This document shows, piece after piece, positions 1 to 7,412 of a stretch of 8,394 nt of DNA. The notes beneath the pieces are model-generated. The model did not search any database and was not told the DNA's origin. It saw only the letters and a list, made by a program, of their open reading frames with translations. The stretch lies in NCBI GenBank assembly GCA_015489295.1, contig WGAB01000095.1, positions 1 through 8,394 on the forward strand, written 5' to 3'. Source of the stretch: Caldifarciminota bacterium (GTDB lineage: Bacteria; WOR-3; Hydrothermia; WGAB01). The stretch's first letter is position 1. Every line of letters starts with the position of its first letter. The position numbers and the translations under genes were made by a program.

Positions 1-186
1 CGGCCCCCGGAAAGCGAGGTGTGGCAACTGGTGTCCGACAACCGTCGGGCCCGCGAGGTGCTGGGCTGGCAACCCGAGGTTTCCCTGGAACAGGGCCTGG
101 AACAAACCCTCCGCTGGGCGGAACAGGCCCTGAAAACCCCCGAAGGGAGGTTGTGGATTGCAGGCAGTGGTACTGGCTGGCGGTAA
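1..186 (+). CDS. NAD-dependent epimerase/dehydratase, C-terminal fragment (5' end outside window)
   Basis: Frame 1 is open from the first base to a TAA stop at 184-186, giving the last 61 residues of a longer protein. The stretch SDNRRAREVLGWQPEVSLEQ followed by GLEQTLRWAE matches the C-terminal helix-turn region of extended short-chain dehydrogenases acting on nucleotide sugars (dTDP-glucose or GDP-mannose 4,6-dehydratases, UDP-hexose 4-epimerases). There the pattern is 'D..KA...LGW.P...L..GL..T..W'. The Rossmann domain and the YxxxK active site lie upstream of the window, so the exact substrate cannot be read. The last 17 or so residues after the final helix look non-conserved, and part of them lies in the 29-base overlap with the next gene. 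Sharing an operon with a sugar-1-phosphate nucleotidyltransferase supports a nucleotide-sugar role. Family confident; substrate unknown. Confidence 0.82.
   Translation, partial: RPPESEVWQLVSDNRRAREVLGWQPEVSLEQGLEQTLRWAEQALKTPEGRLWIAGSGTGWR
145..150 (+). promoter_or_regulatory. Ribosome binding site for the TTG-initiated nucleotidyltransferase
   Basis: GGGAGG sits 7 bases before the TTG at 158, inside the end of the upstream epimerase gene. It decides the start: no ATG or GTG in that frame is well placed, and translation from this TTG gives the expected N-terminus (MQAVVLAGG) with the nucleotide-binding loop right at the beginning. Confidence 0.75.
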
Positions 187-862
187 GGGGCGCAGGCTGG
201 AACCCTATACCACCCTGCTGCCCAAACCCCTGATGCCCGTGGGCGATTATCCGGTGCTGGAGATCCTGCTGCGCCAGCTCAAGGCCCAGGGGTTCCGCGA
301 GGTGATCCTGGCCGTCGGACACCTCGCCGAACTCATTGAGGCCTACTTCCAGGACGGCCGCCGCTGGGGCCTGAACATCCAGTATTCCCGCGAGGATACC
401 CCCCTCGGCACCGTGGGCCCCCTCACCCTGCTCCAGGACCGGCTCCAGGAGCACTTCCTCGTGCTCAACGGCGACATCCTCACCGAACTCCCCTTCGGTG
501 AGGTGCTGCGGTTCCATCAGCAGCAGGATGCGCCGCTCACCATCGCCATCAATCGGCGCACCGTGGAGGTGGACTTCGGCGTGGTGGACCACGAGAACCA
601 CCGGCTCGTGGATTACCACGAAAAGCCGGTCATCGCCTACTGGGTGTCCATGGGAGTGTATGCCTTTCGGCGCGATGCCCTGGACCATATCCCCCGGGGC
701 CGGCGGTTTGACCTCCCCGATCTGGTCCACACCCTGCGGCGGGCCGGGCAACCGGTGGCCGTGTATCCCTTTGAGGGCTTCTGGCTGGACATCGGCCGCG
801 AAAGCGACTTCCGCGAGGCCCAGCGGGCCTTCGCCGAACGCCGGGAGAGGTTGCTGCCATGA
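158..862 (+). CDS. Sugar-1-phosphate nucleotidyltransferase (mannose-1-P guanylyltransferase-like)
   Basis: A 234-residue single-domain NTP-transferase. Enzymes of this family join a sugar 1-phosphate to an NTP, giving an NDP-sugar and pyrophosphate, in the cytoplasm. The N-terminal loop AGGKGRRLEPYT (residues 7-18) is the G-loop; PKP at 22-24 has the conserved Lys. NGDI at 104-107 carries the Mg-binding Asp106. HEKP at 154-157, MGVYAF at 165-170 and WLDIG at 209-213 (second metal ligand Asp211) follow in family order. There is no left-handed beta-helix or C-terminal extension, so it is the short form, like guanylyltransferases of capsule, S-layer or heptose pathways. The G-loop has Arg where most relatives have Thr (GxGTR). 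The TTG start is set by GGGAGG 7 bases upstream. It overlaps the epimerase by 29 bases and the next gene by ATGA. The nucleotide and sugar used cannot be decided from sequence. Confidence 0.88.
   Translation: MQAVVLAGGKGRRLEPYTTLLPKPLMPVGDYPVLEILLRQLKAQGFREVILAVGHLAELIEAYFQDGRRWGLNIQYSREDTPLGTVGPLTLLQDRLQEHFLVLNGDILTELPFGEVLRFHQQQDAPLTIAINRRTVEVDFGVVDHENHRLVDYHEKPVIAYWVSMGVYAFRRDALDHIPRGRRFDLPDLVHTLRRAGQPVAVYPFEGFWLDIGRESDFREAQRAFAERRERLLP
843..850 (+). promoter_or_regulatory. Ribosome binding site for the GH57 gene
   Basis: GGGAGAGG lies 8 bases before the ATG at 859, within the end of the nucleotidyltransferase gene. It gives the downstream gene its own initiation signal in addition to coupling through the ATGA overlap. 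Confidence 0.65.
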
Positions 863-2907
863 CCCTGAAACTCCTTCTGGGTGTGCACAATCACCAGCCG
901 GTGGGCAACTTTGAGCATGTGATGGAACACGCGTTCCAGCAGGCCTACCGGCCCTTTGTGGAGGTGCTGGACGAGTTTCCCTCCTTCAAGATCACCTACC
1001 ACTTCACGGGCCCACTCCTTCTGTTCCTGGAGGCCCGGCACCCCGAGTTCCTGAAAACCCTGGCCCATCAGGTTCGGCGGCGCCAGGCCGAAATCGTGGT
1101 CAGCGGCTTTTACGAGCCCGTGCTGGTGTCCATCCCCGAGGCCGACCGCCTGGGCCAGATCCAGCGGGCCCGCCGGTATGTCAAACGCCGGTTCGGCTAC
1201 GATGCCCGGGGCCTCTGGCTCACCGAACGGGTGTACGAATCGGAACTACTGCCCGCGCTTCTCAAAAGCGGCATCCGCTATGTGGTGGTGGACGATTACC
1301 ACTTCCTGCAAACCGGGCTCACCGAAGACCGGCTCCACGGCTACTACCTCACCGAACACGAGGGCCAGCCCCTGGCCATCTTTCCCATCAGCGAACGGCT
1401 GCGCTACCTCATTCCCTTCCGGCCCCTGGACGAGGTAATGGCCTATCTCCGGCGGCTCTACGAGGCCGGGGCCCGCGCGGCCGTGATCTTTGACGACGGC
1501 GAGAAGTTCGGCCTCTGGCCGGGCACCCACGACTGGGTGTACGGCAAAAAGCAGTGGCTCCGCCGGTTCCTGGAACGCGTGCTCCAGGAACCCTGGATCG
1601 AGCCCCTCACCTACTCCGAGTTTCTGGAAAGCGAAGGGCCCCTGGGCCGCGTGTACCTGCCCACGGGCTCCTACTTTGAAATGGGCGAGTGGGCGCTGCC
1701 CGCGCCCCAGGCCAGGGCCTTTGCCGAGTTCGTGCATACCCTGCGGGAACAGGGCGTCTGGGACCGGGTCCGCCCCTTCGTCAAGGGGGGCATCTGGCGC
1801 AACTTCCTGGTGAAGTACCCCGAGGTCAACCGGATGCACAAGAAGATGCTCCTGCTCCGGCGCCAGGTGGAACGCATTTCCCGGCCCGAGAAACGGCGCG
1901 AGGCGGTCCACGAGATCCACCGGGCCCAGTGCAACGACGCCTACTGGCACGGGGTTTTCGGCGGCGTGTACCTGCCCCATCTCCGGCACGCCGTATATCG
2001 CCACCTGCTGAGGGCCGAGCGCGCCCTGGGCCGCCGCTTCGCCGCCCTCCGCGACCACGACCTGGACGGCTTCCAGGAACTCTACCTCCGGCACCAGGAC
2101 CTCGTGCTCCAGATCAGCGAGCAGGGCGGCACCCTGCGGGAATTCTCCAGCCTTTCGCTGGCCTACAACTTCCAGAACACCCTGACCCGCCGGTACGAGC
2201 ATTACCACGAGGGGATCACTGTGGGCGAGGCCCCACCCGAAGAGGGGGTGGCGTCCATCCACGAAATCGGCAAAACCATCACGGCCGAAACCGCCCGCGA
2301 ACTCAAGTACGACTGGCACGAACGCGTGTCCTTCATTGATCACTTTCTGCCGCCGGACCTCCCCTGGCAAAAACTCCACAGCATGGCTTTCCACGACGAG
2401 GGCGACTTCGTGCTCGGCCGGTACCAGCTGGGGCAGCAGCCCTTCCGGGCCGAGCGGAAGGGCACGGTGGCCGGCCAGCCGGCCGAGATCCAGAAGTTCT
2501 TTTCGCCCGGACGCCAGGGCCTGGAGGTCACGCTCCGGGTCCGGGCCAACGGGGCCGGCACCCTGGCCTATGTGGTGGCCCACAACTTCATCCTGCCCTC
2601 GGCCCTGCAGGGAACCCTTCAGGCCGGCCCGGGCACCCGGGTGCCCTTCGCCGAGGTCCTGGACCTGACCTCGCCCGAGGTGCTGGAGTTCCACGATGCC
2701 TCGGGCGTCGTGCTCCGGCTCCGGGTGCCAGAGGCCCTGCGGGCCGTGGTTTTTCCCTTTTACACCGTGTCCCAGTCCGAATCCGGGCTGGACCTCACGT
2801 ACCAGGGCCATGCCCTCTACCTGTTTTACCCCCTCCGGCCCGGCTGGAACCGCTTTGTCCAGCACCTGGAGATCCTGAAAACAAAAGGAGGAACCCTTCA
2901 TGCCTGA
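859..2907 (+). CDS. GH57 4-alpha-glucanotransferase (amylomaltase-type)
   Basis: A 682-residue cytoplasmic enzyme (no signal peptide) that breaks alpha-1,4-glucans and transfers the segment to another glucan, remodelling maltodextrin or glycogen. GH57 motifs appear in order: HNHQP (10-14), GFYEP (83-87), WLTERV (120-125) with nucleophile Glu123, FDDGEKFGLWPGTH (211-224) with the general-acid Asp at 212/213, and NDAYWHGVFGG (359-369). Glu123 falls at the same number as the nucleophile of the Thermococcus litoralis 4-alpha-glucanotransferase, which is of similar length (about 659). The (beta/alpha)7 catalytic part covers about residues 1-300, a helical region (DUF1925-like) follows, and about 405-680 is a beta-rich C-terminal part (DUF1926-like). 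This layout separates it from GH57 branching enzymes and amylopullulanases. An alpha-amylase activity is possible, since database names in this group are mixed. It overlaps galT by 8 bases. Confidence 0.92.
   Translation: MTLKLLLGVHNHQPVGNFEHVMEHAFQQAYRPFVEVLDEFPSFKITYHFTGPLLLFLEARHPEFLKTLAHQVRRRQAEIVVSGFYEPVLVSIPEADRLGQIQRARRYVKRRFGYDARGLWLTERVYESELLPALLKSGIRYVVVDDYHFLQTGLTEDRLHGYYLTEHEGQPLAIFPISERLRYLIPFRPLDEVMAYLRRLYEAGARAAVIFDDGEKFGLWPGTHDWVYGKKQWLRRFLERVLQEPWIEPLTYSEFLESEGPLGRVYLPTGSYFEMGEWALPAPQARAFAEFVHTLREQGVWDRVRPFVKGGIWRNFLVKYPEVNRMHKKMLLLRRQVERISRPEKRREAVHEIHRAQCNDAYWHGVFGGVYLPHLRHAVYRHLLRAERALGRRFAALRDHDLDGFQELYLRHQDLVLQISEQGGTLREFSSLSLAYNFQNTLTRRYEHYHEGITVGEAPPEEGVASIHEIGKTITAETARELKYDWHERVSFIDHFLPPDLPWQKLHSMAFHDEGDFVLGRYQLGQQPFRAERKGTVAGQPAEIQKFFSPGRQGLEVTLRVRANGAGTLAYVVAHNFILPSALQGTLQAGPGTRVPFAEVLDLTSPEVLEFHDASGVVLRLRVPEALRAVVFPFYTVSQSESGLDLTYQGHALYLFYPLRPGWNRFVQHLEILKTKGGTLHA
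2885..2891 (+). promoter_or_regulatory. Ribosome binding site for galT
   Basis: A full-consensus AAGGAGG lies 8 bases before the ATG at 2900, inside the last codons of the GH57 gene. It indicates strong independent initiation despite the 8-base gene overlap. Confidence 0.8.
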
Positions 2908-3931
2908 ACTGAGATACGACCCGATCCGCCCCCGATGGGTGGTGATCGCCACCGAGCGGGCGTTACGGCCCCAGGATTACAAACGCCAGCGGCAGCAGGT
3001 GAAGAAACCGGACAACTGCCCCTTCTGCTACGGCCACGAGCACATGACCCCGCCCGAGGTGTTCGCCATCGGCCCGGCCGACCGCAAGCCCAACACGCCG
3101 GGCTGGCGGGTGCGCGTGGTGCCCAACAAGTACCCGGCCCTGCGCATTGAGGGCGAACTCAAACGCGAGGGCATCGGCATCTTTGATGTCACCACCGGCA
3201 TCGGCGCCCACGAGGTGATCATTGAAACGCCCGACCACTTCAAACACCCCGATGCCTTTTCCGACGAGGAGGCCCGCGACTGGCTCATCGCCGTGCGCGA
3301 ACGGATGCTGGACCTGCAAAAGGACAAAAGGTTCCGCTACATCCTCTTTTTCCGGAACCACGGCGCCGAGGCCGGGGCCTCGCTGTCACACCCCCACAGC
3401 CAGCTGATCGCCACCCCCATCATTCCGCCGGTGGTGGTCTCGGAGCTGAACAACGCCAAAAACCATTTCCACCTCAAGGAACGCTGCATCTTCTGCGACC
3501 TCATCAAGCAGGAACTGCTGCTCAAGGACCGCGTGGTGTATGACGACGAACACTACCTGGTGTGGGAGCCCTTTGCCTCGTCCTTCCCCTTTGAAACCTG
3601 GATCCTGCCCAAGCGGCACCTGCACGATTTCACCCGCCTGAACGACGACGAACTCCTGATCCTGGGCCGCACCATCCGCGACACCCTCAAGCGGATCAAG
3701 ATCGCCCTGGACGACCCACCCTACAACATGATCCTGCACACCGCGCCCACGCCCCACCTGCGGCCCGCCCGCACCTACTACTGGGAAACCATCGAGTACG
3801 ATTACCACTGGCACATTGAGATCATCCCCCGGATGACCCGCATCGCGGGCTTTGAATGGGGTGCCGGGCTCCACATCAACCCCACGCCTCCGGAGGAAGC
3901 GGCCCGGTACCTTCGGGAAGTTCAACTCTGA
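2900..3931 (+). CDS. galT: Galactose-1-phosphate uridylyltransferase (GalT family)
   Basis: A 343-residue enzyme with two HIT-type halves. The classical reaction exchanges UMP between UDP-glucose and galactose 1-phosphate (Leloir pathway) through a uridylyl-histidine. CPFC (Cys40, Cys43), His104 and His164 fit the zinc site of the E. coli enzyme. HPHSQ at 164-168 contains the nucleophilic His166 and Gln168. N-terminal RYDPIRPRWVVIA and NKYPAL (76-81) are family hallmarks. The second half has another CxxC (CIFC, 196-199) and HWHIEIIPR (303-311). The active-site loop reads HPHSQ, not the HPHGQ of E. coli. The first gene before it makes glucan ends available, so the enzyme may equally serve glucose 1-phosphate and NDP-glucose exchange. 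The family call is firm; the physiological sugar and nucleotide are inferred. Start fixed by AAGGAGG. Confidence 0.92.
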   Translation: MPELRYDPIRPRWVVIATERALRPQDYKRQRQQVKKPDNCPFCYGHEHMTPPEVFAIGPADRKPNTPGWRVRVVPNKYPALRIEGELKREGIGIFDVTTGIGAHEVIIETPDHFKHPDAFSDEEARDWLIAVRERMLDLQKDKRFRYILFFRNHGAEAGASLSHPHSQLIATPIIPPVVVSELNNAKNHFHLKERCIFCDLIKQELLLKDRVVYDDEHYLVWEPFASSFPFETWILPKRHLHDFTRLNDDELLILGRTIRDTLKRIKIALDDPPYNMILHTAPTPHLRPARTYYWETIEYDYHWHIEIIPRMTRIAGFEWGAGLHINPTPPEEAARYLREVQL

Positions 3932-3937
3932 AGGAGG
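3931..3937 (+). promoter_or_regulatory. Ribosome binding site that fixes the Lon-like protease start
   Basis: AAGGAGG starts on the last base of the galT stop codon and lies 5 bases before ATG 3943. The open frame extends upstream to an ATG at 3856, but that start lies deep inside galT, lacks such a site and would add 29 low-complexity residues, so 3943 is preferred. Confidence 0.82.
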
Positions 3938-3942
3938 GGTCT

Positions 3943-6405
3943 ATGGCCAGGTCTTCAGCAAATCCGGACCGATTCCGGGTGCCGGCCCATCAGCTGTACC
4001 GCCGGTGCACCCCGGAGGAGGTGGGCGCCGAAACCACCGACGAGATTGAGCCCCTGGAGGAGTTCATCGGCCAGGAGCGGGCCCACCGCGCCATCTCCTT
4101 CGGCCTCCGCATCAAGGGTTACGGCTACAACATCTACGCCTCGGGCCGGCCGGGCACCGGCAAACAGGCCATGATCGCCGACTACCTGGAACGCGTGAGC
4201 CGGGAACTGCCCGTGCCCAGCGACTGGTGCTATGTCTACAACTTTGAGGAGCCGTCGCAACCCCGCGCCCTACAACTGCCCGCCGGCTACGGCAAGCGCC
4301 TGAAAAAGGACATGGCCGAACTCGTGGAGGCCGTGTCCAAACGCATCCAGGCCGTTTTTGAAAGCGATCAGTTCACCCAGCAGCGCGACCGGCTGGTGCA
4401 GCAGTTTGAACAGGAAAAGCAAAAGCGCATCGCCCAGATCCAGCAGGAGGCCCAGGAACTCGGTTTCGCCGTGCAGTTCACGCCCACCGGCATCGTGGTC
4501 ACACCGCTTGCCCCCGGCAACCGGCCCATGACCCCCCAGGAGTTTGAGGCCCTGCCCGAGGAAACCCGCCGGGCCATCCTGGAACGCCGGAGCAAGGTGG
4601 AGGAACGGATCAAGGAGCTTACCCGCGAACTCCGGCAACTGGAAAAGAAAACCCAGGAGGAGATCAAAAACCTGGAACAGAAGGCCGTGAGCTTCGCCGT
4701 GGAACCCCTGTTCCAGGAGCTCAAGGAAACCTACGGCAATTTTCCGCAGGTGGTGGACTACCTGGAGGCCGTGCACCGCGACATGCTCAAGAACATTGAC
4801 GCCTTCCGCCAGAAGCAGCCCCAGCTGCCCATTCCGATCCCCATTCCCCTGCCCGCTCCCAAACCCTCGCCCCTCAAGCGCTACGAGGTCAATGTTCTGG
4901 TGGACAACAGCGGCCTGGAGGGCGCGCCGGTGGTCATGGAACCCGTGCCCAACTATGTGAACCTGGTGGGCCGCATTGAGAAGGAGGTGCAGTTCGGCGC
5001 CCTGACCACCGACTTCACCATGATCCACCCCGGCGCCCTGCACCGGGCCAACGGCGGCTTCCTGGTACTGGAGGCCGACGAACTCCTGCGCCAGCCCTAC
5101 GCGTACCAGGCCCTGAAAAAGGCGCTGAAAACCCGGCAGATCCGCATTGAGGACCTGGGCGAAACCCTGGGGCTCGTGACCACCAAGGTGCTCAAGCCCG
5201 AGCCCATCCCCCTGGACATCAAGGTGATCCTCACCGGTAGCCCCTTCCTGTACTACCTGCTCTACGCCTACGACGAGGATTTCCAGGAGCTCTTCAAGGT
5301 GCGGGCCGACTTTGATACGGTCATGGACCGCACCCCGGAGAACATCCGGCAGTACCGCGCCTTCATCGCCCGGGTGGTACAACGGGAAAACCTGTTGCCC
5401 TTCACGGCCGACGCCATCGCCCGGGTTATTGAGCACAGCTCCCGCATGGTCAACGACCAGAAGAAGCTTTCCACCCGCTTCGCCGACATCGTGGACCTCC
5501 TCAAGGAGTGCGACTACTGGGCGCGCCGCCAGAACGCCCCGCAGGTGACCCGGGCCCATGTGGACCAGGCCATTGAGGAGCGGATTTTCCGTTCCAACCT
5601 GCTGGAAAGCAAAATCCAGGAGATGATCGCCCGCGACCAGCTCATCGTGGACACCGAGGGCAAGAAGGTGGGCGTGATCAACGGCCTGGCGGTTCTGGAA
5701 CTGGGCGACTTTTCCTTCGCCCGGCCGGTGCGCATCACCGCCACGCTGTGGGGCGGCAAGGAGGGCGTGCTGGACATTGAACGCGAGGTGGGCCTGGGCG
5801 GCAAGATCCACAGCAAGGGCGTACTGATCCTTACCGGCTACCTGAGCGAAGTGTTCGCCCAAAAGGAACCCCTCAGCCTTTCGGCCCGCATCGCCTTTGA
5901 GCAGAACTACTCGGAAATTGAGGGCGATTCGGCCTCCAGCACCGAACTCTATGTGCTGCTCTCGCTGCTTTCCGGGCTGCCGCTCCGCCAGGACATCGCC
6001 GTGAGCGGCTCGGTGAACCAGAAGGGCGAGATCCAGCCCGTGGGCGGCATCAACGAGAAGATTGAGGGCTTTTACCGGGCCTGCAAGGTGAAGGGCCTGA
6101 CCGGCACCCAGGGGGTGCTGATCCCGCGGCGGAACCTGGAAAACCTGATGCTGCACCCCGAGGTGGTGGAGGCCGTGGAGCAGGGCAAGTTCCACATCTA
6201 CGCCGTAGACACTGTGGAAGAGGGCATTGAACTGCTTACCGGCGTGCCCGCGGGCCGCCGACCTGATGGCACCTTTGAAAAGGGCTCGGTGTACGACCGC
6301 GTGGCCCAGCGCCTCAAGGAACTGCGGGAGGCCGCCCGCAACGGCGAGGGCGAAAAGGGCAAGAAAAAGAAGGCCTCCGGCAAGGGCAAACGCAAAAAGG
6401 CATGA
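3943..6405 (+). CDS. Lon-like S16 protease, AAA_32 type, with degenerate Walker motifs
   Basis: An 820-residue cytoplasmic protease of the LonB/LonC-like group (COG1067), without membrane segments. The order is: N-terminal AAA part with FIGQERAHRAI (41-51) and a Walker-A-like GRPGTGKQ (68-75); a long charged helical, probably coiled-coil insert (about 128-290); a Pro-rich linker LPIPIPIPLPAPKPSP (295-310); a family block HPGALHRANGGFLVLEADEL (362-381) holding the Walker-B-like strand; a lid region with STRFADIVDLL (510-520); then the S16 protease domain. EGDSASS places the catalytic Ser at 663 and NEKIEGF the Lys at 706. Their spacing of 43 equals E. coli Lon Ser679-Lys722. Walker A ends in Gln instead of Thr/Ser and Walker B has Glu for Asp, so ATP hydrolysis is doubtful, as in ATP-independent LonC proteases. 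The C-terminus (801-820) is Lys/Gly-rich and basic. Substrate unknown. It lies 11 bases after galT. Confidence 0.93.
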   Translation: MARSSANPDRFRVPAHQLYRRCTPEEVGAETTDEIEPLEEFIGQERAHRAISFGLRIKGYGYNIYASGRPGTGKQAMIADYLERVSRELPVPSDWCYVYNFEEPSQPRALQLPAGYGKRLKKDMAELVEAVSKRIQAVFESDQFTQQRDRLVQQFEQEKQKRIAQIQQEAQELGFAVQFTPTGIVVTPLAPGNRPMTPQEFEALPEETRRAILERRSKVEERIKELTRELRQLEKKTQEEIKNLEQKAVSFAVEPLFQELKETYGNFPQVVDYLEAVHRDMLKNIDAFRQKQPQLPIPIPIPLPAPKPSPLKRYEVNVLVDNSGLEGAPVVMEPVPNYVNLVGRIEKEVQFGALTTDFTMIHPGALHRANGGFLVLEADELLRQPYAYQALKKALKTRQIRIEDLGETLGLVTTKVLKPEPIPLDIKVILTGSPFLYYLLYAYDEDFQELFKVRADFDTVMDRTPENIRQYRAFIARVVQRENLLPFTADAIARVIEHSSRMVNDQKKLSTRFADIVDLLKECDYWARRQNAPQVTRAHVDQAIEERIFRSNLLESKIQEMIARDQLIVDTEGKKVGVINGLAVLELGDFSFARPVRITATLWGGKEGVLDIEREVGLGGKIHSKGVLILTGYLSEVFAQKEPLSLSARIAFEQNYSEIEGDSASSTELYVLLSLLSGLPLRQDIAVSGSVNQKGEIQPVGGINEKIEGFYRACKVKGLTGTQGVLIPRRNLENLMLHPEVVEAVEQGKFHIYAVDTVEEGIELLTGVPAGRRPDGTFEKGSVYDRVAQRLKELREAARNGEGEKGKKKKASGKGKRKKA

Positions 6406-7412
6406 GCACAGAGCCCGCCCTCATGCGCCAGGCGTTTCTCCTGGGGCCCCGGCAACTGGAACTCCGCGAGGTGCCGGTGCCCGAACCCGGCCCGGGCGAG
6501 GTGGTGCTCCGGGTGGAGGTGGCGCTTACCTGCGGCACCGACCTGAAAACCTATCGCCGGGGGCACCATCCCAAGATTCCGGTGCCCGGCCCCTTCGGCC
6601 ACGAGTACACCGGCCGGATCGCCCGGGTGGGCCCCGGCGTCCAGGGCTTTCGCGAGGGCGACGCCGTGATGGGCGCCAACACCGGCCCCTGCTACACCTG
6701 CCCCTATTGCGAGCGAAGCCTGTTTCAACACTGCGAGAGCCTGTTTGACGACATGGTGGTGGGCACCTACGCCGAGTATGTGCGGATCCCGGCCCGGGTG
6801 GTGCGTACCAACCTGTTCCTGCGGCCGCCGGACCTGCCGGAAACCGTGGCACCCCTCATCGAACCCCTGGCCTCGGCGCTCCACGGGCTGCGGGTGCTCC
6901 GGCCCTGGCACGAACGCGTGCTGGTGGTGGGCACCGGCCCCCTGGGCATTCTGCTGGCCTTCGCCCTGGAACAGGAAGATAACGAGGTGACCCTCGTGGG
7001 CCGGAACCCGCGCCGCAACGAGGTGGCCCGCCGGATCGGGCTCCGCCGGGTGCTGGACCAGGTGCCCGAGGACGAGAGGTTTGACGCGGTGGTGGAGGCC
7101 ACGGGCAACCCCGAGGTGTGGGAACAGAGCCCCCGCTGGGTGCGGAAGGGCGGCCGCGTGCTGCTCTTCGGCGGACTGCCGGCCGACCAGCGGGTGGTCT
7201 TTTCCGCCTACGCGCTGCACTACGAAGAGAAACACCTGCTCGGCGCCTTCCACTTCACCCCCCAGGAGGTTAAGGCGGCCTACGAACTCCTGGTCACCCA
7301 CGGTACCCGCCTTCAGCCCCTGATCACCGGCGAGTTCCCCCTGAGCCGGATTGCCGAGGCCTTTCGCCGCCTGGACCGGGGCGAGGGCCTGAAGTACGCC
7401 ATCCGACCATGA
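6402..7412 (+). CDS. Zinc-dependent medium-chain alcohol/polyol dehydrogenase, first paralogue
   Basis: A 336-residue MDR-family dehydrogenase interconverting an alcohol or polyol and its ketone or aldehyde with NAD(P). The GroES-like N-terminal half has catalytic-zinc ligands Cys44 (in CGTD, with relay Thr46), His67-Glu68 (FGHEY) and Glu154 (LIEPLA). All four structural-zinc Cys are present (97, 100, 103, 111). The Rossmann fold has GTGPLG at 177-182. After the second beta strand comes GRNPRR (200-205) with no acidic residue, which suggests NADP(H) preference. The start overlaps the protease stop as ATGA. There is no well-spaced ribosome site (an AAGG lies one base before ATG), so translation probably depends on re-initiation. 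Met8 (6423) is a possible shorter start, since many relatives begin near MKA/MRQ. Substrate not identifiable; sorbitol, threonine and butanediol dehydrogenases share this layout. Confidence 0.9.
   Translation: MSTEPALMRQAFLLGPRQLELREVPVPEPGPGEVVLRVEVALTCGTDLKTYRRGHHPKIPVPGPFGHEYTGRIARVGPGVQGFREGDAVMGANTGPCYTCPYCERSLFQHCESLFDDMVVGTYAEYVRIPARVVRTNLFLRPPDLPETVAPLIEPLASALHGLRVLRPWHERVLVVGTGPLGILLAFALEQEDNEVTLVGRNPRRNEVARRIGLRRVLDQVPEDERFDAVVEATGNPEVWEQSPRWVRKGGRVLLFGGLPADQRVVFSAYALHYEEKHLLGAFHFTPQEVKAAYELLVTHGTRLQPLITGEFPLSRIAEAFRRLDRGEGLKYAIRP

Noticed and set aside
859..2907. GH57 branching enzyme or amylopullulanase
   Set aside because: The WLTERV, DDGEKFGLWPGTH and NDAYWHGVFGG motifs, total length and beta-rich C-terminal half match the 4-alpha-glucanotransferase subgroup better.
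1246..2952. 568-codon open frame on the minus strand opposite the GH57 gene
   Set aside because: It is a shadow of the high-GC sense codon pattern, which rarely places TTA, CTA or TCA in sense. Its translation shows no family motif, while the sense strand has all GH57 motifs.
3856..3942. Upstream extension of the Lon-like protease to an ATG at 3856
   Set aside because: The 29 extra residues (Pro/Ser/Gly-rich) come from the out-of-frame end of galT. AAGGAGG at 3931-3937 marks ATG 3943 as the start.
4270..6195. 641-codon open frame on the minus strand opposite the Lon-like protease
   Set aside because: The translation is rich in His, Leu, Gly and Val with no recognisable domain, as expected from antisense of GC-rich genes. 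The sense gene is clearly real.
3943..6405. Possible phage-defence role of a Lon-like protein (as in BREX BrxL)
   Set aside because: The domain order is AAA_32 plus S16 as in LonB/LonC-like housekeeping proteases, and no methyltransferase, PglZ or other defence gene lies in the window.
6380..6405. A-rich run near the protease stop as a programmed frameshift site
   Set aside because: The run reads CGC AAA AAG GCA TGA and is one A short of a classical A-AAA-AAG slippery heptamer. The ATGA overlap explains the junction.
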